Part shown: piece after piece, positions 46,714-55,224 of the stretch
Layout: the number at the start of each line of letters is the position of its first letter
Numbering within the stretch: position 1 is the stretch's first letter
Assembly: GCA_016713925.1 (NCBI GenBank)
Contig: JADJOH010000007.1
Coordinates: 607,501 to 671,500 of the forward strand
Length of the DNA stretch: 64,000 bases
Direction: 5' to 3'
Origin: Bacteroidota bacterium
GTDB lineage: Bacteria; Bacteroidota; Bacteroidia; AKYH767-A; OLB10
Notes under the pieces: model-generated
Seen by the model: the letters and a program-made list of their open reading frames with translations, nothing else
What the model was told of the DNA's origin: nothing
Database searches by the model: none
Position numbers and translations under genes: made by a program

Positions 46714-49129
46714 TGAAGAAATGCCTTACTTTTTCGAAAAGATTTTTAGGTTCATTGTCGTCTTCATAATAGCCATAACCATAACTATAGCCATAGCCGT
46801 ATCCATACCCATAGCTATAACCATATCCATATCCGTATTTCAACCTGGACATTTCTACACCATTTAGAATGATGGATAGATTATTTACTTTATTTTCTGT
46901 GATGAGTTTATTGATTTGCGCAATAAACATTTTCTTTGAATAATTAGCCCTTAGGATGTATAAAGGATAATCGGCCTTTTGCATCATCGGAACACCATCG
47001 CTCACAATACCTACCGGCGGAAGGTCAATGATAATGACATCGTAAAGGGCTTTCAGATGTTCCAGTAAGGCATCCATTTTCGGATTAATAATTAATTCTG
47101 CTGGATTGGGTGGAATAGGTCCGGCTGTAATAAAATCGAGATTAGCCAATGAACTTTTTAATATACATTTTTCAGGGGTGTCTCTTCCGATTAGCAGGGT
47201 ACTTATACCATGATTGTTTTCAACGTTAAAACCCAAATGGATCTTTGGTTTTCTCATGTCAAGGTCAAGAATAACGACTCTCAGACCTGAAAAGGCAATT
47301 ACACCGGCTAAATTAATAGCATTAAAAGTTTTTCCTTCTCCGGAAATGGTGGAAGTTACTGCAATGATTTTTGCACCTTCCGTACTTGAAATAAACTGAA
47401 GATTTGTTCTAACGGATCTGAATGCTTCAGAGATAACCGATTTTGGATTTTTATCAACCAGCAACTGCGAAATCGGAATTTCACGCTTGTATTTTGGAAT
47501 GATACCCAAAAGAGCTGCATCAGTATATTGACCTACTTCTTCGAGCGCGTTGATTTCATTGTAGATCAGGTAACGGGTAATGATCAATATGAATCCGGCA
47601 ATAAAACCAATGATCAGGCAGGCACTGAGTACAAGTGGACGATTCGGGTAAACAGGAACGCCGGTTAATTTAGCTTCTTGTAAAATTATATGTTGGGGGA
47701 CATATCCTGCGCGGGTAATTGAAAACTCAGCTTTCTTTTCAAGAAGCATTGAATAAAATTTTTCATTGATTGTAAAAAGGCGTTGCAGTCTTCCGTACTC
47801 GGCTTGCTGCTGAGGAATTAAACCGAGTTTAGATTCAATTTTTCTATTCTCCTGCTTTCTGATTTCTTTCTTGGCTTTCAATTCAGCTTCTTCATTGAGC
47901 AGTGTCCGTTCCAGAAGATCTTGCTGGTTTTTTAATTTTACAGAAAGTGATTTGAAGACTTCACTGTTTTCAGTTGCCTGCTGTCGCAATTGATCTCTTT
48001 GATCGATGAGTTCCTGCAGGCGATTCAATTGAGCCGTAATTTGACTATCATCCGTTCTTCCTGCCAATGAAAGTAAAAATTTTCCAATATCATTGTTCGC
48101 TCTTACATCTTTTCGGATATTTTCAAAGAGACTAATTTGATAGTCTATGGAATACAACTCGTTTTGTATTTGATCAAGTTGGGATAAAATTGATCCGGCA
48201 TTCAGGTCAGGATTAATGATTTTATTTTCTTTCTTAAAATTTTCCAGCGAATTTTCAGAATTGCTTAACTGGATATTGATTGCAGCAATGGTGTTATCTA
48301 TAAAGTCAAGGATTTTATCAGCGACTTCAGAGTTCTTCTCCAAATCATATTTATTAAATTCTGCTGCGATACCATTCACGATATCAGTCGCTTTTTGTTG
48401 GTTTTTATCTTTTAATTTAATCTGGATCGTTTTCGCTTCTGAATTTAGGGGAGTAACAACCAGTTCTTTAATGATTTGATCAGCAACAACGGTTAAACTG
48501 TTTATCTTAAAAAATATCGCATCGCTGGTAAGATCTTTCTGTAATGTTTGAATAGTGGTATAATCGAGAATATCAATTTTAAAGTCCAATTCATCGGTAG
48601 ATACCCATTGATTCTCCTTAAATTCCTGGGTGGCCGTAATCTTCGAAGAAGAAAATGGATATACAACAGAAAAGCTGTTTTCGGATTTAAACTCAATAAG
48701 AATGGGTTCTTCAAGGATAGAACTATCCTTTACTCTGATTTCTACAGAGAAGGGTGAGATTTTATAGAGCTCATTCGTGAGGATCTCGCCTTTAGAATAA
48801 TAGCTTACTTCAAAAGGAAGTCGTTTTAATACGCGTTCCAAAATCACTTTTGATCGGATCAATTCAATACTCGAAGCCAGTTTGTTGTTTTGTTCACCAA
48901 ACCGTTTAACCGTTGTCTCATTGAGAACACTTCGTGCATTATCCTGCTCCGATAACTGAATGATGGAACTGGCTTCATAGACAGGAGCTGTGTACCGTAA
49001 AATCAGAAGAGCTGTGAGTATGGCAGTAAGAACGAAAAGAGCAAACCACATGGTGCTTTTTCTTGCGATGGTAATGAGGAGTTTAAAATCAAACTCTTCG
49101 TTGATCGGCGATATTTTCTTTTTTGCCAT
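46697..49129 (-). CDS. Polysaccharide co-polymerase / tyrosine autokinase (Wzc-like)
   Basis: An 810-residue Wzc-type protein. TM1 (FALFVLTAILTALLILRY, ~33-50), a long periplasmic coiled-coil region (~270-470, LDQIQNELYSIDYQIS...), TM2 (LVLSACLIIGFIAGFILIITRY) and a cytoplasmic BY-kinase domain with Walker A VTSTISGEGKTFNAINLAG (~590) and VVILDLDMRKP (Walker A') and VIIIDLPPVG (Walker B). The C-terminal tail is a run of Tyr/Gly (YGYGYSYGYGYGYG...YYED), the autophosphorylation cluster. It controls chain length and export of surface polysaccharide together with the Wza lipoprotein upstream. Confidence 0.93.
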   Translation of the reverse strand: MAKKKISPINEEFDFKLLITIARKSTMWFALFVLTAILTALLILRYTAPVYEASSIIQLSEQDNARSVLNETTVKRFGEQNNKLASSIELIRSKVILERVLKRLPFEVSYYSKGEILTNELYKISPFSVEIRVKDSSILEEPILIEFKSENSFSVVYPFSSSKITATQEFKENQWVSTDELDFKIDILDYTTIQTLQKDLTSDAIFFKINSLTVVADQIIKELVVTPLNSEAKTIQIKLKDKNQQKATDIVNGIAAEFNKYDLEKNSEVADKILDFIDNTIAAINIQLSNSENSLENFKKENKIINPDLNAGSILSQLDQIQNELYSIDYQISLFENIRKDVRANNDIGKFLLSLAGRTDDSQITAQLNRLQELIDQRDQLRQQATENSEVFKSLSVKLKNQQDLLERTLLNEEAELKAKKEIRKQENRKIESKLGLIPQQQAEYGRLQRLFTINEKFYSMLLEKKAEFSITRAGYVPQHIILQEAKLTGVPVYPNRPLVLSACLIIGFIAGFILIITRYLIYNEINALEEVGQYTDAALLGIIPKYKREIPISQLLVDKNPKSVISEAFRSVRTNLQFISSTEGAKIIAVTSTISGEGKTFNAINLAGVIAFSGLRVVILDLDMRKPKIHLGFNVENNHGISTLLIGRDTPEKCILKSSLANLDFITAGPIPPNPAELIINPKMDALLEHLKALYDVIIIDLPPVGIVSDGVPMMQKADYPLYILRANYSKKMFIAQINKLITENKVNNLSIILNGVEMSRLKYGYGYGYSYGYGYGYGYSYGYGYYEDDNEPKNLFEKVRHFFNVKKS

Positions 49130-49147
49130 TACAGGAAATAGTGAAGT

Positions 49148-49930
49148 TTATGGGGTTCTAAAACCGTCTGCGATCTGGTAGAGTAGCGTCAGGCTGGTGA
49201 TGATTCCCACAATGGGTGCAATTTGCTGCAGTATTTCCTGAGATATTCTTGGCACAGGTTCTACATAGATGATATCATTGGCTTGCAAAAGCAAGTTGCT
49301 TTGTTGCATACCTTCAATTGTCGAAAGGTCGATAAGCATTACTTTAGGGTTTCTCAGATCCCCTCTGATCAATTTAATTTTATAAGCTTTTCCGGTATTG
49401 GTAAGTCCGCCGGCCAGGGCTAAGGCTTCTATCAGATGCATGTTTTCGTTGTCGAGATTTACTGTTCTTCCACTACCGCCCGTTCCGGGGAAGACAAGTA
49501 CCCGGCGGTTCATCACCCTGATCATGACAAAGGGCTTGTTGTAAAAGGTAGCGTACTGTTGTTCCAGCACTTTCTCAGCTTCACGAACTGTAAATCCTGA
49601 AATTTTTATTTTCCCGATGATGGGAAGTTTAATTTGACCGTCCGGTTCTACTAAAAACTGAGTTTGATTGGTGCCGGGATTGTTCGACATCGGTGAAGAG
49701 GCAGAGATGGCAGATGTGGTAAGATCAACCAGTTTGAAGCCATCATTGGTGTAAACATTAAAGCCAATGATGTCATTTGGGGAAATGCGGTACTCAATAT
49801 TTCCAATAGTTTGGTCATTGGAGTAATTGTAGTCTTTGGGCACTTTGAACATCACACTGGGGTTGATGTTGCAGGAACTAATAATGAACAATAGGGAAGC
49901 GGCTGCTAACAAGCGTAGGCTAATTCTCAT
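49148..49930 (-). CDS. Polysaccharide export lipoprotein (Wza-like)
   Basis: A 260-residue outer-membrane lipoprotein. N-terminal lipobox LLFIISSC (Cys~20), Poly_export domain (~45-130, IEYRISPNDIIGFNVYT, VEPDGQIKLPIIGKIKISGFTVREAE), then a SLBB domain (MHLIEALALAGGLTNTGKAYKIKLIRG) and a C-terminal hydrophobic helix. It forms the outer-membrane channel for the polymer. Preceded by a promoter (49960-49988); followed 18 bases later by the Wzc gene. Confidence 0.92.
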   Translation of the reverse strand: MRISLRLLAAASLLFIISSCNINPSVMFKVPKDYNYSNDQTIGNIEYRISPNDIIGFNVYTNDGFKLVDLTTSAISASSPMSNNPGTNQTQFLVEPDGQIKLPIIGKIKISGFTVREAEKVLEQQYATFYNKPFVMIRVMNRRVLVFPGTGGSGRTVNLDNENMHLIEALALAGGLTNTGKAYKIKLIRGDLRNPKVMLIDLSTIEGMQQSNLLLQANDIIYVEPVPRISQEILQQIAPIVGIITSLTLLYQIADGFRTP

Positions 49931-49959
49931 ACAAATAAGATTGGTTTTAAGCTATCTGA

Positions 49960-49988
49960 CAAAAGTAAATAATTTTTATTGCATCAAG
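49960..49988 (-). promoter_or_regulatory. Probable promoter of the Wza-Wzc-rfbC-WecA operon
   Basis: Minus strand: CTTG (49988-49985), 17-base spacer, TACTTTTG (49967-49960). The Wza ATG is 29 bases downstream. Confidence 0.5.
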
Positions 49989-49997
49989 TGTCAATTC

Positions 49998-52505
49998 TCA
50001 GTGTTTCTTCAATAGTGAGTGATAAAGGGTCCTTATGTCAGAAGTTAATCGGTCATAATTAAATCTTGACTGAGTAAATGCGGGCCCTGATAAACTCATT
50101 TTATACCTCAATTGTTCATCATTCACCAGTCTGTCCAGAGCCCTGGTAAAGGCAATAAGGTCGTTAGTGGGTACGAGAATAGCTGTAACGTCGGGAATAA
50201 CAATATTTTGAACGCCACCTACATTGGTTGAAATGATAGGTACTCCTGCAGCTTGTGCTTCTATTAAACTTGCGGGAGTTCCTTCATTCAATGAAGTCAA
50301 TGCTATAATATCTATTCCGCACATGGCTTTGTCTGCTTCAAAGATCCAGGAGGTGAAAATTAATCCGGCCTCAGGGTCTGGTTTTTCGGGGCAGGAATAG
50401 GCTATACCTGACTGCTCGCAAAACTCTTGCATTTCTGCTCTTTGTTCCCCATCCCCGATGATGAGTCCCTTTATTTTAACTTTTTTGTTTATGTAGACAT
50501 TGTGCCAACCCTGAATGAAAAGTTTTAGGTTTTTGATGGGTACAATCCTTCCTATTATACCAATGGCTACGGTATCATCGTCAATGCTGAAACGATTTCT
50601 GAATTCCCGGCGTTTAATTTCCTTATCCGTATGAAAGGGCGCCAGATCATATCCAAGCTCTACAATATGTACTTTAGAACTTGGTGCAATTTTATAGATG
50701 TCGCAAAGCTCATGTTTTTGATTTTCACTGATGGCAATAATACCGGAACTGATTTTCCCAAGAAAACGTTCCATTTCTAAGATCATTTTTGTTTTGGTGC
50801 TCCCGAAATAACTGTGAAACACGTGTCCGTGAAAAGTATGCACAATTACAGGTACATTCGCTTTCCAGGCAGCAATTCTTCCAACCATTCCCGCTTTAGC
50901 TGCATGTGTATGTACGATGTCAGGCTTAAAGTCCCGGATGATTTTTGTGAGATGGAGGAAGGCCTTTCTGTCTTTCAGAAAGTTTAATTCCCGCATCATA
51001 TCCGGAATATATACCGGCTCCAGTCCAAGGTTTTCCAACATGAACTCTGAGCTTTCCTCTGAATCTTCTTTTATACCCGCTACAATCATCGTTTCAAATT
51101 CAGGTCGCAAACGGGCAGCAATACTCGCAGCATTGTAAGTAATACCACCAAGATTAAGTCTGTTCACAATTTGCAGAACTTTATACCTTGGTTTAACATT
51201 CCGAATTATTACCGGCGTAACAATTTCAGGATATTTTCCTGCCGTTGAATCGACAGTTATAGGATGTTCGCCGATAGAAGGCCTTTCGGGTAGGTAAAGA
51301 CCTTTTGATGGAATGGATTCCCGTTGGAGAAGTTCATTGTAATAGTTTCGTACGTCTGATACTAATCGCTCCACACCAAATTTCCCCGATGCAAATTCAG
51401 GACCTAATGCGCTCATCCTTTTTCGGAGTTGCTCATCAGCAATAAGTCTGGATAAACTCTGCGTAAAGGCCTCTTCGTCGCCGGTAGGAACAATTAATGC
51501 TGTTTCATTGGGAATAATGGTGTCCCGTAAAGCACCGGCATCCGTGCTGACTATAGGTTTTCCTGCTGCCTGCGCTTCAATTAAACTTACCGGAGTTCCT
51601 TCGTTATTTGAACTGAGAGCTACAATATCAATTCCTGCTAAGGCCGTTTCTATTTCAAGTATCCAACTGGTGAAAGTAAGGCTGGCATTGGAATGATTTT
51701 TCTCGGGAGTATTGTAAATCAGACCAATAGACTTGCAAAGTTGCTCAAGTGCTGCTCTGTCCTCTCCATCTCCAATGATAAAAGCATGGATCTTTTTCCC
51801 ATAAATGTTTACCAGATTTTTCCAGGCGTGAATGAAAAGAGGATGGTTTTTAATGGGCACCAACCTTCCAATAATTCCGACCGCCAGGGTGTCTTCGGAA
51901 AGATGGTATTTTTTACGAAATTCTTTCCTTAAGAAATCTTGATTAAGGGAAAAACGGCTTAAGTCAAAACCGAGTGGAATGGTTTTGATCTTTTCAGGTT
52001 TGCATATATTATATTGCTCGCTTAACTCTTGCTTTTGTTTTTCACTGATGGCGATAATACCGGTGCTGAGCCTGGCCATCATTTTTTCAATACCTATGAA
52101 TATGTTGGTCTTAGCAGGATTGAAATAACTATGGAAAACGTGTCCGTGAAAAGTATGTAAAATGATGGGTACACCCAATTGGTATGCAGCTATTCTACCC
52201 AATGTCCCGGCCTTGGCAGCATGTGTATGAACAATATCGGGTTTGAAATTTTTAATGATATTTTTAATGTCAGTAAAGGCCTTCCTGTCGTCCGTGAAAT
52301 TAATTTCCCTCCTCATGGTATGGATATAATAAGGACTGAGTTGCATCCGGTCAAGAATAAATTCAGAACTTTCCTCTGATTCATCTCTCATCCCTGCCAC
52401 TAACATGGTTTCAAACTCCGGAGAAAGATAGGAGGAGAGGTAGGCCGCATTGTAGGTGGGTCCACCCAGATTTAATCTATTTATTATACGGAGTACTTTT
52501 GGCAT
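49998..52505 (-). CDS. Fused tandem GT4 glycosyltransferase (two complete domains)
   Basis: An 835-residue protein made of two homologous GT-B glycosyltransferases joined end to end. Domain 1 (~1-385) begins KVLRIINRLNLGGPTYNAAYL and has IVHTHAAKAGTLGRIAA, LHTFHGHVFHSYF, VGIIGRLVPIKNHPLF and NNEGTPVSLIEAQAAGKPIVSTD. Domain 2 (~435-835) repeats them: KVLQIVNRLNLGGITYNAASI, IVHTHAAKAGMVGRIAA, VHTFHGHVFHSYF, IGIIGRIVPIKNLKLF and NEGTPASLIEAQAAGVPIISTN. The linker (~385-434) is Pro-rich. Both domains keep the E-x7-E and Gly-rich loops, so both may be active. It follows asnB by 3 bases and presumably adds two sugars to the polysaccharide unit. Confidence 0.9.
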   Translation of the reverse strand: MPKVLRIINRLNLGGPTYNAAYLSSYLSPEFETMLVAGMRDESEESSEFILDRMQLSPYYIHTMRREINFTDDRKAFTDIKNIIKNFKPDIVHTHAAKAGTLGRIAAYQLGVPIILHTFHGHVFHSYFNPAKTNIFIGIEKMMARLSTGIIAISEKQKQELSEQYNICKPEKIKTIPLGFDLSRFSLNQDFLRKEFRKKYHLSEDTLAVGIIGRLVPIKNHPLFIHAWKNLVNIYGKKIHAFIIGDGEDRAALEQLCKSIGLIYNTPEKNHSNASLTFTSWILEIETALAGIDIVALSSNNEGTPVSLIEAQAAGKPIVSTDAGALRDTIIPNETALIVPTGDEEAFTQSLSRLIADEQLRKRMSALGPEFASGKFGVERLVSDVRNYYNELLQRESIPSKGLYLPERPSIGEHPITVDSTAGKYPEIVTPVIIRNVKPRYKVLQIVNRLNLGGITYNAASIAARLRPEFETMIVAGIKEDSEESSEFMLENLGLEPVYIPDMMRELNFLKDRKAFLHLTKIIRDFKPDIVHTHAAKAGMVGRIAAWKANVPVIVHTFHGHVFHSYFGSTKTKMILEMERFLGKISSGIIAISENQKHELCDIYKIAPSSKVHIVELGYDLAPFHTDKEIKRREFRNRFSIDDDTVAIGIIGRIVPIKNLKLFIQGWHNVYINKKVKIKGLIIGDGEQRAEMQEFCEQSGIAYSCPEKPDPEAGLIFTSWIFEADKAMCGIDIIALTSLNEGTPASLIEAQAAGVPIISTNVGGVQNIVIPDVTAILVPTNDLIAFTRALDRLVNDEQLRYKMSLSGPAFTQSRFNYDRLTSDIRTLYHSLLKKH

Positions 52506-52508
52506 TTT

Positions 52509-54428
52509 TTAATTTCCTTGCTGCTTGTCCCACCAATATTGAAATACGAGAAGAGCCCATACTCGGGCTGTTGCCTCTCCCTGCTGTTTACTGTCGATGA
52601 GTTGCAATAGATTTTTTACTTCTTGTGGATTGAAAATTCCTTGTCTTCTGATTTTATCATCGGCCAGTACATGCTTTATTTCTTTATTCAAGCTTCCCTT
52701 GAACCAATTTGAAAGAGGTATCTCAAATCCTTGCTTTGACCGTTGAAAGATCTCTACCGGTAACAAATGTCCGAAACTATCCCGGAGTATTCTTTTTTGA
52801 GAAGTTTTATTTATTTTGAAGGAAGCCGGTAGACTAAAGGCAAAATCCACTACCTCAACATCTAAAAAGGGAACCCTTACCTCGAGACTATTGGCCATTG
52901 ACATGAGATCAACTTTAGTAAGCATATCCCCGGGTAAAACCAATTTACAATCGTTGAGGAGTATTTTGTTAAAATCATAATCTCCCTTGCAATATTGGGT
53001 GAGTTGGTTCTTTCTTCTCTTGTCTTCTTGAATCAGGTGTTTCTGTAACTCCGGATGCAATAACCTGAAGGCATTTTCTTCGCTATTGATCGCGCACCAT
53101 CTCCAATATCTTTCTTGTGTACTTAACACTGCTCCTTCTGCAAATCGGTGCAATTGTCGAAGCTTATTCCCTAATTTACTTTGCCTTGAGCCACTGAATG
53201 CTTTTAGCCCGAAGGAAATTAAAGGTGCAAATTTTCCTGTTAATTTATATTTTTGAATCAACCATTCCGCTCTGTGTTTTCTGTATCCTCCAAAAAGTTC
53301 ATCGCTTCCATCGCCACTCAATGAAACTGTGACATGTTTTCTGGTTTCCTTCGACAGTATATAAACTGCTAATGCAGAAGAGTCAGCAAAAGGTTCATCA
53401 AAATGTCGGCTCATCTCCGGTAAAGCTCCTACTAATTCATCATCCTGAAGAATAAAGGCGGTATGTTTTGTATTGCAATGATTTGCAACCATTTGACTAT
53501 ACACTGTTTCATCAAAGGCAGGTTCATCCTTGAATCCGATAGAGTAGGTATGAAGTTCCTTCGTATGCCTTGCCGCCAAAGCGGTAATAATAGAGGAATC
53601 TACTCCGCCACTCAAAAAAGCACCTAGTGGAACATCGCTGATCAATCTTCTCTCAACAGCCGCATCCATAAGGTTGAATAATCGTGTACAACTTTCCTGA
53701 TAATTGCTTTCAGAGTATTGATGATCAGTGGTGTAAGGGATCTCGTACCAGCCTTTTTCAGTGATTTCTTCAGGAGGGTATTTCCCATTTCCGGTCTGAA
53801 GGAGAATATAATGTCCCGGCTGAAGTTTATAAACATCACGATAAATACTATAGGGTACAGGAATGTAATTCAACTGAAAATAAAGCAGCAGACTATTGTA
53901 ATCAATCTCTGCAGGAATCCCCAGCATTTTCAAACTTTGGATTTCCGATGAAAAAATAAACTGCTGATGGTCGAAATAATAATATAGCGGCTTTATTCCG
54001 TAACGATCGCGGGCAATAAAGAGGGTTTGCTTCACATGATCATAAATACTAAAGGCAAAAAAGCCGTTAAGTTTGGAGAGGCATTTTTCCTCATATTTTA
54101 TATAAAGTTGAAGAAGCACTTCCGTATCAGAGGAAGAATGAAAAGACCGGCCATCTGCAATCAATTCATTTCTCAATTCCCTGAAATTAAAAATTTCACC
54201 GTTAAAGACTATAGTATAGCGCTTCTCCGGATCATGCATGGGCTGATGAGCGGAATTGCTTAAATCTATAATTGACAACCGCCTATGCCCTAGTGTTATT
54301 CTTTCATGCTTGTAAATACCATAGTCGTCAGGACCGCGGTGAACCATTGACTTCAAAGCTTCTGTAAACCGAATTTGGGAATCCCCTTCTTGTTGGTTTA
54401 TTGAATAAAGTCCTAGTATGCCGCACAT
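52509..54428 (-). CDS. asnB: Asparagine synthase (glutamine-hydrolysing), copy 3
   Basis: A ~639-residue protein from ATG 54428 (MCGILGLYS, Cys2 nucleophile; an upstream TTG at 54440 is unlikely since Cys must be residue 2). It has HRGPDDYG, NGEIFNFREL, SGGVDSSI (PPi loop) and the C-terminal LEVRVPFLDVEVVDF and KQGFEIPLSNWF. All features of class II amidotransferase plus synthetase are present. Together with the double GT4 gene it forms the upstream end of the capsule-like locus; it may amidate a uronic acid. A TACTTTTG box lies 9 bases before the ATG. Confidence 0.92.
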   Translation of the reverse strand: MCGILGLYSINQQEGDSQIRFTEALKSMVHRGPDDYGIYKHERITLGHRRLSIIDLSNSAHQPMHDPEKRYTIVFNGEIFNFRELRNELIADGRSFHSSSDTEVLLQLYIKYEEKCLSKLNGFFAFSIYDHVKQTLFIARDRYGIKPLYYYFDHQQFIFSSEIQSLKMLGIPAEIDYNSLLLYFQLNYIPVPYSIYRDVYKLQPGHYILLQTGNGKYPPEEITEKGWYEIPYTTDHQYSESNYQESCTRLFNLMDAAVERRLISDVPLGAFLSGGVDSSIITALAARHTKELHTYSIGFKDEPAFDETVYSQMVANHCNTKHTAFILQDDELVGALPEMSRHFDEPFADSSALAVYILSKETRKHVTVSLSGDGSDELFGGYRKHRAEWLIQKYKLTGKFAPLISFGLKAFSGSRQSKLGNKLRQLHRFAEGAVLSTQERYWRWCAINSEENAFRLLHPELQKHLIQEDKRRKNQLTQYCKGDYDFNKILLNDCKLVLPGDMLTKVDLMSMANSLEVRVPFLDVEVVDFAFSLPASFKINKTSQKRILRDSFGHLLPVEIFQRSKQGFEIPLSNWFKGSLNKEIKHVLADDKIRRQGIFNPQEVKNLLQLIDSKQQGEATARVWALLVFQYWWDKQQGN

Positions 54429-54437
54429 TTTACACAA

Positions 54438-54445
54438 CAAAAGTA
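54438..54445 (-). promoter_or_regulatory. Probable -7 box of asnB copy 3
   Basis: TACTTTTG on the minus strand (54445-54438), 9 bases before ATG 54428. No clear -33 element. Confidence 0.4.
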
Positions 54446-54475
54446 TAAATCCTTAAACACTTGTTTTTCTTTATG

Positions 54476-54483
54476 TATTTTTG
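54476..54483 (+). promoter_or_regulatory. Probable -7 box of gldF
   Basis: TATTTTTG (54476-54483) matches TAnnTTTG; ATG 54490 follows after 6 bases, so the transcript is probably leaderless. Divergent to asnB within a 61-base interval. Confidence 0.45.
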
Positions 54484-54489
54484 CCCCCT

Positions 54490-55224
54490 ATGTTTTCCCT
54501 GATCCTCAAGGAAATCAACAGTTTCCTGAATTCCCTCATCGGGTATATCGTGATAATTGTGTTCCTGCTGACCATCGGATTGTTCCTTTGGATCTTTCCT
54601 GACTCCGCGTTTAATATCCTGGAGTCGGGTTACGCTAACCTCGATCCCCTTTTTATTTTGACACCTTGGGTGTATCTCTTGTTGGTGCCGGCGATCACCA
54701 TGCGATTGTTTTCAGAAGAAAAGAAAACCGGGACGATAGAGTTATTATTGACCAAGCCGCTTACAGAGATGCAAATCGTTGGAGCAAAATACCTGGCCGG
54801 AGTGATTCTGGTGTTATTCTCGCTATTACCGACGCTGGTTTATTATTATTCCGTCCGTAGCATCAGTTTGCCTGCAGGAAATATCGATTCCGGTGCTATC
54901 TGGGGTTCTTATATCGGACTCTTATTATTAGGTGCTTCTTTTGTCGCCATTGGATTATTTGCTTCTTCACTGGCCGATAATCAGGTGGTGGCCTTTATCA
55001 TCGGATTTTTCCTCTGTTTGTTTTTTTACAAAGGTTTTGAGTCGATTGCAGCACTATTCGGAATAGGAAAATTGTCGACTATAGTTTTTGGATTAGGTAT
55101 TAATGCGCATTACATGAGTTTGAGCAGAGGAGTGGTGGATACCCGTGATATCGTTTATTTTATAAGTATCATTTTGTTCTTTTTATTTCTGACCCGATTT
55201 ATAACCGAAAGCAGGAAATGGTAA
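54490..55224 (+). CDS. gldF: Gliding motility ABC transporter permease GldF
   Basis: A 244-residue protein with six TM helices (first: IGYIVIIVFLLTIGLFLWIF). It starts MFSLILKEINSFLNSLIGY and includes LFSEEKKTGTIELLLTKPLTEMQIVGAKYLAG, the ABC-2 permease coupling segment. GldF, GldG and GldA form an ABC transporter required for gliding in Flavobacterium. ATG 54490 is chosen over TTG 54481, which lies within the promoter box. It overlaps gldG by 7 bases. Confidence 0.9.
   Translation: MFSLILKEINSFLNSLIGYIVIIVFLLTIGLFLWIFPDSAFNILESGYANLDPLFILTPWVYLLLVPAITMRLFSEEKKTGTIELLLTKPLTEMQIVGAKYLAGVILVLFSLLPTLVYYYSVRSISLPAGNIDSGAIWGSYIGLLLLGASFVAIGLFASSLADNQVVAFIIGFFLCLFFYKGFESIAALFGIGKLSTIVFGLGINAHYMSLSRGVVDTRDIVYFISIILFFLFLTRFITESRKW

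Noticed and set aside
54481..54489. TTG 54481 as the start of gldF
   Set aside because: It lies in the promoter box; the ATG at 54490 gives the family N-terminus MFSLILKE.
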